Counted from the stretch's first letter, positions 23,855 through 35,810 are shown. The stretch: 64,000 bases of DNA from Rhodocollybia butyracea (GCA_015501585.1 JADNRY010000160.1:1-64000), one strand, 5' to 3'. The notes: generated by a model not told the origin, from the letters alone. A program made the numbers and translations.

Positions 23855-24370
23855 TGCTATATCTAATGAAAATTCCGAAACCTGCCCCAGCAGTCATGTA
23901 GCATTTCTTAAACTCGTTGTATCACCCTTGTCCCATCATTTCGTACCAAGTATAAGACCGGTGTATCCGACGTGGAGAATCCATTCATATGGAGAGTACT
24001 TGTTGCAACTGTGTTTCAACGCGGAAAGGCCAAACATTAATTGGGTTGTACTAATGGGTGGAGATGTAGGACTCAAGAGTAGGAATCACAAAGCGGGTTC
24101 GGGTACGTTGCAATGTCCTGACATTAGTAGTCTGTTCCGAGATTTGAGACAGAGATAATTTCCGCGTGCACAACTGCTGGTAAGAGCGCCTAGACAAAAT
24201 TTTCTACGATGCCATCCCGACGGTAATTCCGGTCATATTTTGCTCATGGGCCAAAACATAGATCACGCCTTAGTCTCCATGGCAGCTTCTGCCATTCCGG
24301 CAGATATTCCGAGCGGTGCTTGTTCAGCCCATTTGTCGCCCCATGGCCACCGCACCAGCTAGAGCAAAAG

Positions 24371-24388
24371 GCTATAAAATACACAAGA
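24371..24388 (+). promoter_or_regulatory. TATA-like element before the SDR gene
   Basis: GGCTATAAAATACAC lies about 55-60 bp upstream of ATG 24429, a normal spacing for a fungal core promoter. Sequence match only. Confidence 0.4.
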
Positions 24389-24428
24389 AGGCACGTCCTT
24401 TTCCTGCACACCGTTCCTGCGCACCATC

Positions 24429-25433
24429 ATGTCTTCCCCACTCACAATGACTCCTACCTACCACAACGACACGTATCCTGCCATCTCACCTACGAAGTCC
24501 TCTCTCAACCAGTCTGGTAAAACAATCCTTATCACCGGTAGACGCAGCGGAATCGGTTTCGAAATCGCCCGCTCCTTCGCCAACGCCTCTGCTTCTAGGA
24601 TTATCATTGTGGGCAGACGTAATTCTGTACTCAAAGAGTCCGTGGCGAAGCTCCGTGACGAGTTCAAGACGGCCGAGTTCATCACTCGCCAGGGAGACAT
24701 CGGCTCCGCTGAATCTATCACGTCCCTCTGGGAGTTTTTGCATGCTCAAAGCATCTTCGTCCACGTCCTTCAAGTTGTGCTTAACGCAGCATACGTATCC
24801 GAGGACACAACCTCACTGCAGGGAACCGATACGGTCAGCATAGACTGGACGAAAATCGCGCAGTCTGCCAATACCAATCTGGTTGGGAATTTCCACATGA
24901 GTTCTAGATTCATCGGGCAGACTTTGCGTCCTTCTGGACAACAGTTGAATCTCATCAATATTTCAACGGGCGCGATTCACGCGCATCCTGTGCCCGATGC
25001 TGTATATGCGACTACGAAGGCGGCGTTTACTTCCCTAGTTGGACGAATTGCGGATGAGCGTCCGGCTGAGGATGTTCAGATTATTTCGTTCCATCCGGGT
25101 CTTTTGTATTCGGATGTAAGCAACTTTTTATATGTTTACCACTGTCTTCTGACTAAGACCGTTTCTCCTTCAATAAGGTTCTGCGAGAGTCTTTGATAAA
25201 TCATTATTCAAATGGGATGCATGTACGTTCTTTCATTCTGTACTATCTATGTATACCTTCTGAAAAGCACTCATCGTGTTCTACTACTAGTTACCTTGCC
25301 TGCAAATTTCTCTGTGTGGGCTGCATCCCCCGAGGCATCTTGGTTGCATGGCCGTTTTGTGTGGGGAGGATACTTAAAGGTCGGGGTAAAGGGATTGGGT
25401 CAGGTGGATCCTGCGTCGTTCTTGAACAACTAA
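24429..25433 (+). CDS. Short-chain dehydrogenase/reductase
   Basis: A classical SDR, an NAD(P)-dependent oxidoreductase of unknown substrate. It starts MSSPLTMTPTYH at 24429. The cofactor loop is TGRRSGIG (TGx3GxG). The LNAAYVS motif stands in for NNAG. The catalytic Ser is in NISTGA and the YxxxK motif is YATTK. The substrate-side region SFHPGLLYSD is followed by an intron, then ARVFDKSLFKWD and finally LPANFSVWAASPEASWLHGR to the stop at 25433. The exon after the intron at about 25115-25180 joins out of frame by one base (the codons GCG AGA GTC need one extra base), another probable single-base deletion. Otherwise the protein is complete and has no signal peptide. Confidence 0.82.
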
Positions 25434-25856
25434 GGTAGACATCTAGACAAGAGTATAAGTAACAGATTGCAAGATTTAAGTTTATATCTCTCAAGAACCC
25501 TGCGCTGCGTAGTTCAGACTGTTCTCATATTGCAAAATTATTGAGACAGGCATGTTGGAGTTTGGTTGGAGTACTACTATATTTGACTTAAGACATTCCT
25601 TGATGTGTTGCTCTCAAGTGGTTGAGGTGGCTAAAGAAACAAAATCAAAATCCAAATAATGATTAAACAACTAGTAGCCCACTGTACTAGTGGACCTCTC
25701 AGTGGAGTTTTGTTGCTGTTTCAATTACGGCTAGTCTCGAGACCAGATTCTGACGATATATAGTATGCAAGTAATGGCTTAAGATTGGGCTACTCTTGGG
25801 CTACTGCATAAAAGTTTTTGCACCGGCCATCCCGATAATACGTTTATACATGAGAT
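25434..25856. other. Intergenic, no gene seen
   Basis: AT-rich spacer between the dehydrogenase 3' end and the 3' end of the minus-strand DUF6533 paralogue. Confidence 0.5.
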
Positions 25857-27536
25857 TCATACTTCTACTAGCATCTCACTGCTACTGTGGTTAGTACGAA
25901 AAAAAAGGCCACTAAGATCTTGGGTTTGTTCATCCAGTGGGTTTGCGATTTCCCGAACATGGATGATTAGCTTGCAGCACAGTATTGAGTGCATCACACG
26001 CAAAGGTCTATATATGTGCATGAGGATCGGAAGAAACAGTTCCCAGTGAAAATTAGCACATACGTTTCCAATACTTGAAGTTGGGCCTAACAAGAACTTG
26101 AGTCATTTATGCGCAAATAATGGGTGTACTGTCCACCTACCGGTGCATACAGAGCGACCAGGGCATTTCCAAGTGTTATCGCTAGGTTCATGTTTGAAGA
26201 TCATTGCCACCAGAATGGGGACTTGAAGAAATCAAAACTCACGCAGTATGCACAAGTAGAATAGTACACCTAGAATGTTCCGAGATGACACTCAAATGTG
26301 TTTAACGAGTTCGCATAAGCTTACCGTCACGATGGAAGGTTACGAGAACGCCACGAGTTTCTTCATTGTTGGAATCTGTCATTCCGAGTCGCATTAGTTG
26401 TTTGTAGTACATAAGGTCGAGAAAGAGCAGTGTTTACAATGAGATGCTCGGAAGCCCTGCCATAGAGTCAACGCCACTACCACTAGTAGAAACTGATTGT
26501 TAACCAACTGATCTTTTCGCTGCAAAAGAGTAGATTACCTGTTTCACCTAGCAGGAGGGATATGTATCTGATGTATTCGTTCTTATTTTGTCCAATTAGG
26601 AAGCAAGATGAAGTGCCCGAAAGTGTTAGATTCGGCTCTGGGTGCCGCTTAATTTCATGTTATACATTGGCTCGGATGATGATGACACTATACCTGAAAA
26701 AGTCAGAGCACCTGAAACACCCCATTTTATTGCGGACAGCACTTCCGCAGTAATGCAAGCCTATACAGAAGCTCTCAGACAAGCACAAGTCACCAGTTTC
26801 ATTGAACACTTACAAGCCATGAAATAACAAGGATTGCAAGCACTATGCGAGATCTTTGGTACAGCGCATATGTGCGAATTATCAGGATTACTGGTTGAAA
26901 AACTTTGTATAAGGACGGAAGACCTTGGTTGAATGATATTATACACACAGTCAGATACACCTACCCCAAGGCCAGCAAAAACTTAACGAAGGTAAATCTC
27001 TCCATTGAATTGTGTCCAGTATGGCAGGAGACTTACAGCCATTGAATTTCCCTGTACGAATACAGGACTACTAGGACCATAAATCAAAAACTCAAATGTA
27101 GTTTGTAGTACACGTACCGCACTGCTAATGTGAGGGTTTAATTTTTCTATATCATTGGTTAGCCTCTTGTAAACACTTCCAAAATCTCATTCTCGGTCAC
27201 TTGCCTTCAATAGCCAGTATTGTGTCGATAAAAGGAGAATAACGCGAAAAATAGTACAGAATTTTGACAGATCCCCAATTTGAAACCCGTATATATGCAA
27301 CCTAACAAGATTGTTTATCAAATTTTCAGCAAAATCATCGTTCCTCATCGCGCTTGCCTCCTGGCCCAATGAAAGAATATAGTCATATGTCTATGGTAGT
27401 ATCTTGTTAGCACTCATGATTGTGAAATACTGCAAGTTGAGATTGCACCAAAAGTGTAAGCATTGCAGCTAGATTCCCTCAGTGAGTATATCTGACTGTC
27501 TGAACTTGATCTAACCAAATTACCTTGAGTGTACTA

Positions 27537-27750
27537 TGTTGTAGATTTGAGTCTGTACTGGAACATTCTAGTACTTTCTTTAGTATTACTCATTCCTTAC
27601 TCAGCCTACTTACCAGTACTATGTAGAATATTCTAGAAGGTATTGTAAGTAGTATAAATACTGTAGAAGTCCTGGGGGTGACCCAGACAATTGTACTAAA
27701 GGTCTAACAACCGAGTGCACAAGTGTAACCAGATCACTTATTCCACAACA
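27537..27750 (+). repeat. 5' LTR (214 bp)
   Basis: Identical to 28785-28998. A TATA-like AGTATAAATACTG lies near 27652, a likely promoter core for the element's transcript. Confidence 0.95.
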
Positions 27751-27814
27751 CAATTGTCTACTTGGTGCACTAACTTGGATCTGCTTGTCTCGCTTACTCG
27801 CTTACCCTATCATC

Positions 27815-28630
27815 ATGTCCGAAATTACATCACCATCCCATTCTACCAACATCAACTCGCTTCTCTTATCTGTGCCGAAACTGAATGGCAAGAACTACCG
27901 TGATTGGAAGTTTGCCATCACAATGGTTCTGCGCCGAGCCGGGCTGTGGGCCCCAATCGCGGCATGGATTGATCAGAAAAAGGAATTGATGGAGACAGAG
28001 AGCCAGGCCGCTACACGAACGACCCGGGCCCAGGCCAAAGCAGATGAATCCAAGGCCAAGGAGTCGGAAGAAATTCTGACCGTTATCGGTCTCACTATTG
28101 ATCCCAGCCAATACCAACACATTCAGGACTGTGCCGATGGCATTGCCGCATGGTCTGCACTTGCCGAATTATATGAAAAGAATTCTCGCGCCAACCGGAT
28201 CTCATTGAAACGAGAATTCTATGGCTTTGACCATGATACAGTCAAACCAATTCAGAATTATATTTCGGGCATCAGTCGATTGGCAACGGCACTCCGTGCT
28301 ATTGGGGTCAAGGTAACTCAACAAGATGAGGTCGATGTTTTGATATTCAACCTCTCATCGGAGTGGGGCAATGTTGCAGCCACACTCTCAGCATCGTCTG
28401 CTGAACTAACAGTCGCAGATGTTACCGGTGCCTTGCTGGATGAAGAGGGGCGGCGCGGTGGTGCTCCGCCGGATGAAACTGCCTTAGTGGCAAAAGCTCC
28501 GAAAGTTTGGAAATCTCCAAAGGTCACATGCTATAAATGCCACAGACGGGGACACATTGTTAGAGATTGTCCCGAGGGTCGGAAGGGTGACACAGCACAT
28601 GTTGCCATTGATAGTGGCTATGCATTCTAG
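27815..28630 (+). CDS. Copia-type Gag, truncated before protease
   Basis: A 271-residue Gag, single exon, first in-frame ATG at 27815 (MSEITSPSHSTN). The N-terminal region has LNGKNYRDWKFAI, the typical start of copia Gag (DUF4219/UBN2 type), followed by LKREFYGFDHDTVKPIQNYI. A single zinc knuckle CYKCHRRGHIVRDC (CX2CX4HX4C) binds RNA. The frame ends at HVAIDSGYAF-stop: IDSG resembles the beginning of the copia aspartic protease (DSG/DTG), so the coding region appears cut right at the protease. Integrase, reverse transcriptase and RNase H are all missing. Confidence 0.93.
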   Translation: MSEITSPSHSTNINSLLLSVPKLNGKNYRDWKFAITMVLRRAGLWAPIAAWIDQKKELMETESQAATRTTRAQAKADESKAKESEEILTVIGLTIDPSQYQHIQDCADGIAAWSALAELYEKNSRANRISLKREFYGFDHDTVKPIQNYISGISRLATALRAIGVKVTQQDEVDVLIFNLSSEWGNVAATLSASSAELTVADVTGALLDEEGRRGGAPPDETALVAKAPKVWKSPKVTCYKCHRRGHIVRDCPEGRKGDTAHVAIDSGYAF

Positions 28631-28784
28631 AATTGCACCGAGCTGGAATGAAAATCTCAGGGAGATACAGATGGAAATGTGCATGGGTCTGTGAGGGCAA
28701 TTGGCCCCATCTCCAGCAATTGATTCTAGGGAGCTTGTAAATCTTATTATCTTATACTTGGATAGGTACAGACTCATGGGGGAG

Positions 28785-28998
28785 TGTTGTAGATTTGAGT
28801 CTGTACTGGAACATTCTAGTACTTTCTTTAGTATTACTCATTCCTTACTCAGCCTACTTACCAGTACTATGTAGAATATTCTAGAAGGTATTGTAAGTAG
28901 TATAAATACTGTAGAAGTCCTGGGGGTGACCCAGACAATTGTACTAAAGGTCTAACAACCGAGTGCACAAGTGTAACCAGATCACTTATTCCACAACA
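28785..28998 (+). repeat. 3' LTR (214 bp)
   Basis: Identical to the 5' LTR at 27537-27750 and followed by the target duplication TACTA. Confidence 0.95.
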
Positions 28999-29682
28999 TA
29001 CTAGGCCCAAGGATAGCGGTAAGGCTTTTTATAGTATGCGAGAAATCTTATCACTTACTACCACAATTTGAGAATCAAGCCAAGAAGAAATGAGAGCCAC
29101 CATAGCCATTGCCTGCGGAATTGAAACAAAGTGACAGAGAAAGACTCGGAGGGGAAGGAGAGTTCTAGGAAGCAGGACTTTTGTTCAAGAACATATAACT
29201 CATTAAAATCCATCTTTTGGTCGGACGGTTGCAAAATGGCTAAGCTGAGGCAGGGACTCAGAATCTTGCATGATAGTTACCATCTTCAAATCATTGAGAG
29301 AATCATCCTAGAATCAGAAAATGTGATGGAGATGATGATTCTATAGAAGCAAATAGATCCATCAACACTCACGGAGGAGAGGAATCGCGACAACGTGGTC
29401 ACTGGTTGTCAGGGAACAAGAGCGAAAAAATTAGGTAATGCATGTAAGTATCTACTAGGCGGATCCTTGTTAATGTGTGGGTTGTAGGGCTACTCGAATA
29501 GATACGGCGTATGTACTACTTACGCCAGCGTGACGACGGTGTAATATCCAACTCATATCATATAGCCGGTTGAAAGGCTTATACTAGCACATCTACATTA
29601 CATGCATATGTATCGTCATAGTCTGGTTCTCGAGACTATAGCACATCTGTCATTCTCAATAACGTAGCCTGTCTCTGTAGAT

Positions 29683-29721
29683 CTTTGAGTACCTAAGCTG
29701 CGCAAATGTTCAGAAAAAGTT
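29683..29721. repeat. Dispersed short repeat, copy B
   Basis: CTTTGAGTACCTAAGCTG, then GCAAATGTTCAGAAAAAGTTG; partner of 7432-7470. Confidence 0.5.
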
Positions 29722-29796
29722 GTGGTTAACGATTCTGCTGGCCGTACTCTCAAAATACCTGAAGTGCTTTTTTCATATGCCGCGGAGATTGCGCGG

Positions 29797-29855
29797 TATC
29801 GCGAGCCATGTGATGCATGAAGATGCCAAAGCGTCATATATTCAACGTTTTTAAC
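29797..29855. repeat. Dispersed short repeat, copy B
   Basis: Partner of 16911-16960; shares AGATGCCAAAGCGT and flanking blocks with small indels. Confidence 0.55.
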
Positions 29856-30237
29856 ATGAACAAAACTCCTTGACTTCGAAATGATTGATCGCAGCGTGAG
29901 TCGACCTACTGTCTCTTTCTGGGCGCTGGAGATATTGCACTGTTCTGTCTATTATCACAAGTGTCATACTGGACATTGACGTAACAGCGATCTCCTATAG
30001 CTCTGTTTCTCTTTCTACTATAGAAGCGTTAGGTTTTTATGTCTGCCCAGTATCTTGGTATCTTGAACAGCCGCCAGACGTCATATGTTGTAAACGCTCC
30101 AGCGATTACTTAGATTTCGGCCTGCCTTGCTGGCGCCTCGTGCCGCAGGATACAGACACTTGCCTCGTGTCTGTTGCATGTTGGTCAAAGGTATGCAGGA
30201 ACTTGACTCGAAGTCATCCTTCTCTTAGCATCATTAA

Positions 30238-32396
30238 ATGGGACTGCGAAATGGCTCTCTTGTTTGCAGCATCTGCTGGCAAACACTGTTTGCGTTTGCC
30301 AATTTCCAAAAAGCACTGCAAGTAGAGGACTTGAATGGCAGTGATCCATCCCAAGGTTATACCTATAATACCCAGACCTGGAAAGAGATCGAAGATGGCG
30401 AGAATTTGGGATGCAATTGGTGCGACTTCCTCTGGGGAGACATCCTCGAGTACCGCAAGAGCCGGCGTGAGCAGCATCTCCGCACTACGGAAATGCCATC
30501 TGACGATGAACGATGGAAGATAACTGTGCGGTTCCGCAGAAGCCAAGAAATGCCGCATAACATGACGTTGTGGACTTACATAGGGGATGATTTCTTTCCT
30601 AATGGGTATGAGGTACACGCGCGTAATGGTGAGTAAAACTACTATCATCATAGTGTATGGAATTATAGGAAAGAATCCTAGATGACCCAGCAGCCACCCT
30701 TATTACTGGAAGGAACATAATATGGGAGGTGGCATCTGCAGAATCTTATCGACTATCAAAGGAGTGCATCGAGGACTGTGTCAAGAACCACACTTGTCAA
30801 AGTTCTAAAAAGCCACGACTTCCAACTAGAGTTGTCGACTGCTCCGACCCAAACAATCCCAGGCTCTATGTAAGCTCGGGCCGCAACGCTCATTTTACTG
30901 CACTCAGCTACGTCTGGGGACAAGCTCAGCCACACAGCACGTACTCCACCAACATTGAGTCCTACCTTTCCAGGATCGACATCAGTGTCCTCCCACAAAC
31001 AATTGTAGATGCTATCACAGCAACACACTCTCTAGGTCTGCGCTACCTATGGACCGACGCACTCTGCATCATTCAAGACTCGCCGGACGATAAAAACCGC
31101 GAGCTACCGGAGATGTGCAACATCTACCAAAACGCATACGTTACTATTATTGCCGCATGCTCCAAAAAAGCCGGCGATGGATTCCTACACAACCGGAGGA
31201 ACCCTGTGTCAACAGCACTCCCTTTCTGGCTCCCGTCAGGAGAGCTCGGCACTATCCACGTTCGTGACCAGGAACGGGCACCGCAGAACGAGCCTGTTAA
31301 CCAGCGCGCATGGTGCTTCCAAGAGCGTGTGCTATCCTCGCGAGCATTAATATATGCCTCACACACCGTGCAGTTCCAGTGCTACAGCGGTATAAAGAAT
31401 ATCGGTGGAGGGAATAATTACCTACCTGTCGCAAAGACTGACGGACTGCGCATCCCGATAGATTTACTCCCAACTGGTAATGCGCAAAGCAAATGGTATG
31501 TAAAGTTACTGTCATTTCCAAGATATGTACACTGGGTGACCTCCCGGTGTCTGCTTGGCATCAGGAGCGTTAGGTGTCAAAATGTTGCTGCTGTTGCAAA
31601 AGCCAGCAATGTAGATGTCCTAGACAGAGAGTTAACTCTCTACGAACAAAGAACTTGGCGCACATGGAAAGACATCCTTGCAGAATACACACGGCGGTCC
31701 ATCACCAACCCTGCGGACAAGCTAGTTGCGCTTGCAGGCGTAGCAGAAGCAATCCAGCGCCGCTGGCTGCAGAAGTCGGAATACCTCGCAGGCCTCTGGT
31801 ACCAGACACTGGCCCAAGATCTGATATGGCACCGCTACCAGTGCGCAGACAGACGTTCAAGGCCACAGGGATACCGCGCACCTAGCTGGTCATGGGCAGC
31901 CACCGATGGCCCCATTAGTGATGGTGCGTGGCCAGGTATCATCGAGCCCGTCATCAGTTTCCAGTCATGTACTACGCTCCCTGCCATCTCTAGCCTCCCC
32001 TTTGGCGAAATCCGCGGCGGTACACTCGTTGCCAAGGCTATTGTGCGCTGTGTATCCTGGGGCCAGAATAGCTTAGAGGCCAATGAGGCACCGCTGTACG
32101 AGCTTTGTAATGGTCTCCGCCGGGAAGTTGGCTTTGTGTACCATGATTGTGCAGGCAGCGAGCCAATCGAAGGCTTTGCTGTTGTCGTTGGAGAGTTCAA
32201 CAAGCGCGTGCTGCATAATTTGATAGGGCTCGTTGTAGTTCCGGTGGAGGAGAAGTTGGATACGTACACGCGTGTGGGGTTGTTCAATGTCCATCAGCAA
32301 ATCACGGACCCGGACGCTGGTTCATGGGCTAATGAGCCGTATGCTGATATACATGATTGGATGAGCAGACCTACCCAGTTGATTACAGTGATTTGA
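30238..32396 (+). CDS. HET-domain (heterokaryon incompatibility) protein
   Basis: A protein of about 690 residues. The N-terminal exon from ATG 30238 has two CxxC pairs (LVCSICWQTL and LGCNWCDFLW), a possible metal-binding knuckle seen in basidiomycete HET proteins. The intron 30613-30668 joins NGYE to ERILDDPAA in phase. The HET domain shows its three signature blocks: TALSYVWG, LRYLWTDALCIIQDS, and QRAWCFQERVLSSRAL. A later GYRAPSWSWA is the usual aromatic motif. The long second exon has no break. HET domains trigger cell death after fusion of incompatible mycelia or in innate immunity; partner and trigger cannot be seen. A nearer ATG inside exon 2 is not needed. Confidence 0.9.
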
Positions 32397-32893
32397 AAAT
32401 TGATAACATAACTGCCTGGATATAATGTATTATTTGGATGTTGTTCAAGGCCCAAGTGAGTTGAACAGGAGAAAAGAAAGCGTACTTAATAATCTCGTTG
32501 AGCAAAGAGACGTGCGCGTGAAAGTCAGCTTGGAAGCGTGGGCACAAAAAAACGGGCCGCCCTATCCAATTCGCTTCCTTTTGTTCTTCGATGTTCTTGT
32601 CAGCTTCCGAGCCCAGCTCACGTCATTTCGTTCGACTTTGTTCAGCTCGTCGTCGGGTTCGTTGATATGAGTCGGCGCCGTAGACTACTCGAATATGATC
32701 CATGGTTGCAATCTTCAGTCGTTGGACGGCGTTCGAACTCTATCGCTAAAATCGCTCAGCAAATTTCTGTCAGTGTCCGGCTCGAAGCATCCGACACAAT
32801 ATATTATTTTTTTCTCTGAATTCTGATGGAACGGAGCTTTTCTCTTACCTCCTCCTCCTTGTTGGTCTCATCGCTCAAACCCTCTAAGAGAAC
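32397..32893. other. Intergenic; promoter region of MFS gene
   Basis: No gene-like frame. CT-rich sequence just before 32894 (TTACCTCCTCCTCC) is consistent with a promoter or 5' leader. Confidence 0.45.
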
Positions 32894-34737
32894 ATGCAGG
32901 CCACTCCTTTGCCAAAACTTCAAATCTTTCTGGCACTTTTGGTTCAACTATCAGAGCCAGTCACGGCAATGGTCATTTATCCGTTCATCATTAAAGCTCT
33001 CAAATGGACCGGTATCACTGACGGGGACGAGAAGGCAACTGGGTACTATGCTGGTGAGGTGCCACTAGCTGTGCATCCGAACCAAGTACAGTTCTCATTA
33101 TCCTCTCGCTGTTTTCCCTCACAGGAATAATTGTGCGTCTCTGCTCCATAGCACTGTTTGCCGTTTCTGACTCATTTGCCAGGAATCAATCTTTTTTGTC
33201 TCCGAAGCGCTTTCAGTATATCACTGGGGACGGGCCTCAGACTTTTATGGTCGCAAACCTATTCTTTTGATTGGGCCGCTTGGGCTAGCATTCGCTGTTC
33301 TAGGCTTTGGACTTTCCAAATCATTCTGGGGGATGGTGATTGCCAGAGCCGCTATGGGCGTATTCAATGGGAATATTGGTGAGTATCTCCTATCTATCAG
33401 ATTTTTTCATCAAGCTAAATCCGCACTGGCGACAGGTGTGTCGAAAACGTTAATGGCCGAAGTATATCCCTCGCGTTCGCTATGATGTTACGTAGGCTGA
33501 ACCTTCTCTATCAGGCTACAGATGAATCTAACAGAGCCGATGCATTCACGTTAAGCCCGATAGTGTGGACTATCGGCACGACACTCGGGTGAGTCATTGG
33601 AAGAGTCTCTGCAGTTTCGGGATATGCTGACGGAGTTCAAACTCCAGACCGACCTTTGGAGGGGTTCTCGCCGACCCTTCCGCCAGATGGCCGCACATCT
33701 TTGGCCGGTTTCCGCTCTTCACAGAGTTTCCTTGGTTTCTCCCTTGTTTTGCTGCTGGCCTTCTTGCCTTCCTCGCATTTATATTCTCGTATTGGGGCTT
33801 AAAAGAGGTAAGTTTCTAGTTTTCCCTCGGTACTTGCATTCACTTTTCCGTTCCCAGACTCTACCGCGAAAAGTGAAACCAAAAGTATCAGAAACTCTGT
33901 CGCTACTCAATGACTCGTCGGAAACACCACCATCTTACGGTTCTCTTCAAACAGAGGCGGACTCGATGTCACCTGGTACCCCTCCTTCCGCTCGAGCACT
34001 GCTCGGAGACTGGAAAATGAGAGTGACTCTCGCAAGCATGGGGTTTCTCGCTTTCACTGACATGTCGTAAGCGTCTCTTGTCTCTGGTATGTTCTGTATC
34101 TTCATAGTCTTTTACAGCTACGTATCGTTAATCCCCCTCATCTACTCTACCTCAATCTCTGTTGGCGGATTAGGACTTTCTCCGTACCAAATTGGTTTAA
34201 TTTTGGGTTTATTCGGGCTATTCAATGGTATCTGGAATTGGCTAGTATTAACGAGGATTTTAAAAAAGCTCGGGACGAGAAAAACGCTCATCCTTGGCTA
34301 TACTTTGTACCTCGTGCATTTTTCACTGTTGTGGATTTTGCGTGATGTTGCGGGTTATATTGGAAAGGTCACACCTTTGGTTTGGGCACTTCTCATTTTA
34401 CAGCTCTTCATCTCGACCACAATCAATACTGCATACAGTGAGTGGCATAAGAATTCTATTAGTGTCTTCTACGTCTTCCTTACACGTTTTAATTTCTTAT
34501 TCTACAGATGCAATGCATTTACTGATTGTGGCGACTGCTCCACCTAACGCTCTGGGCTCTGTGAATGGGCTTGCGCAAATGGTTTCTTCTGGTTCAAGAG
34601 GGTTCGCACCTGCCATCGCCTCTTCATTGTTTTCACTCTCGTTAGAGCTTCGTATCGCTAATGGGCATCTGGTAGAGATCGTGCTATTAGGCGTAACTCT
34701 TGTAGGCATCTTTTGTATGTCACAGCTACCTATCTAG
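32894..34737 (+). CDS. MFS transporter
   Basis: A 12-helix major facilitator superfamily protein from ATG 32894 (MQATPLPKLQIFLALLVQ) to stop 34737. Helix 1 includes LSEPVTAMVIYPFI. The loop 2-3 signature is WGRASDFYGRKPILL, with the conserved Gly/Asp/Arg-Lys pattern. A central loop is Ser/Pro-rich (LNDSSETPPSYGSLQTEAD). The second half has GLSPYQIGLILGLFGLFNG and ends with GSVNGLAQMVSSGSRGFAPA. Seven or more introns all join in phase. The arrangement resembles the ZIFL/Tpo-like branch of basidiomycete MFS proteins; the substrate cannot be told. No frame break. Confidence 0.9.
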
Positions 34738-35810
34738 ATGCGCATAGCTATCTCTAGCCTACTATTCATGTTCATAGACTGAAACTATAGTCACTCGGGA
34801 GGTGGAATAGAGTGAACGTATGTTCTGTTCTGGTTCTATTGAGCTATCCATTCTCGCGTGGCTGTGATAGCGGGTCACGAATATCATGATGCTATGTTTG
34901 TCAGGTACTCCGTTTGTCAGGTACTCCCCTATCCTCTTGTACCTGAGCTGAGCTGTACCAGGCTGTACCTTGCAGACCGCGCTTCACGCTTCAAGAACAG
35001 GTTAGCTTCGGCATTTTACATTTCTGTCTTTACTCATAATGCCCTCCCGCAGACCGAGGATGGTGTTTCCTCATCCCCATGCACATAATTAGTATATGTA
35101 TTATGCGAGACCAGCCTGCGATTTGTGACTGGAAGCTGATCGGACAGAGACTCAAAGATGAGTCTGGATGTAGATCTGTCATGCTGCGATCCTTTGGTCG
35201 GAATATCCAGTGATAATGTCAACTGTAGACAGTAGACTGGCAAGCTGTACTAGACAAGTACGAGCGCTCATGTTGCTTCATCATTTTGATTTCTGAATTA
35301 TACATCGACTAGTGCTCGTAAAGATCACTTGAAGCATTGCCAAAGCACTAGCCAGGATTGCTGGTGCTCCCCTGACAACCACACTCTTGTGGCCTCGCCC
35401 CTCCTCGCGGTCTTGTTCCAATTTCCCGCAACATCATTCGTAACTAATGATGAGGTGGCCAGCGATGCTTCGGTAGTGTTCTTTCAACCTCCGTCGTACC
35501 CTCCGAACCGTACTTCCATTGAATTCTCCTTAAACCTTGAATTCAATGCATGGAACCGGGATATTTCCGAACCGTCAATCCTGGGGTTTTAGTCCCTCTG
35601 CTGAGACGTGATGAGTGAATGGTGTGGAATCACTGTTTTACTGAAACGTTTGATCCTCAGTCTCGAAAGCGTGTGGCTCTATTCTGTTCAGGACGAAAAG
35701 ATCGGTGTCCTGTCCGTTAAGTACTTCAGTGGACCTGATATTTTGCCCGGGGCTTCTCTTCTACTCTTCCTTTCTTGCTACTTGATATCTGGCTGAGAGT
35801 TTTACAAATA
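34738..35810. other. Intergenic, no gene recognised
   Basis: Contains a perfect 16-bp direct repeat (34896-34927) and scattered short frames without motifs. An 87-codon frame at 35329-35592 has no support and is not called. Confidence 0.45.
34896..34927. repeat. 16-bp tandem duplication
   Basis: GTTTGTCAG-GTACTCC occurs twice in a row without mismatch. A minor local duplication. Confidence 0.8.

Larger units (their letters stand above)
23477..24428. other. Intergenic with a hairpin; no gene
   Basis: No gene-like frame. Contains an imperfect inverted repeat at 23786-23854. The AT-rich GGCTATAAAATACACAAG at about 24370 is a good TATA-like element about 60 bp before the dehydrogenase start at 24429. 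Confidence 0.5.
27537..28998 (+). mobile_element. Gag-only copia-type LTR retroelement (TR-GAG-like)
   Basis: A complete 1462-bp non-autonomous element: 214-bp LTRs at both ends, identical at every base by eye, starting TGTTG and ending CAACA, flanked by the direct repeat TACTA (27532-27536 and 28999-29003). The interior holds one gag frame and no pol. A purine tract (ATGGGGGAG, 28776-28784) precedes the 3' LTR, as expected for plus-strand priming. Identical LTRs imply recent insertion. It interrupts a DUF6533 gene whose paralogue at 41108-42881 keeps the unoccupied target. It must have been moved by a full-length relative elsewhere in the genome. Confidence 0.93.
25857..29109 (-). pseudogene. 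DUF6533-type seven-helix gene split by a retroelement
   Basis: Read on the minus strand from ATG 29109 (MAMVALISSWLDSQIVV) this follows, exon by exon, the plus-strand gene at 41108-42881. A second exon reads AAMLTLL and splices to TYDYILSLGQE. Later exons include YGFQIGDLSKFCTIF and the end RPLRVMHSILCCKLIIHVRE to the stop at 25857. DUF6533 proteins are predicted multi-helix membrane proteins of unknown function, abundant in agaricomycetes. The 1462-bp element at 27537-28998 sits in what appears to be the first intron. Middle exons (about 26100-27100) are hard to read through. Whether the gene still works by splicing out the insert is unknown; I call it probably disrupted. Confidence 0.65.
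29110..30237. other. Intergenic; dispersed repeats, no gene
   Basis: Holds short repeats shared with 7432-7470 and 16911-16960 and no convincing coding frame. Probably old transposon-derived sequence upstream of the HET gene. Confidence 0.45.
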
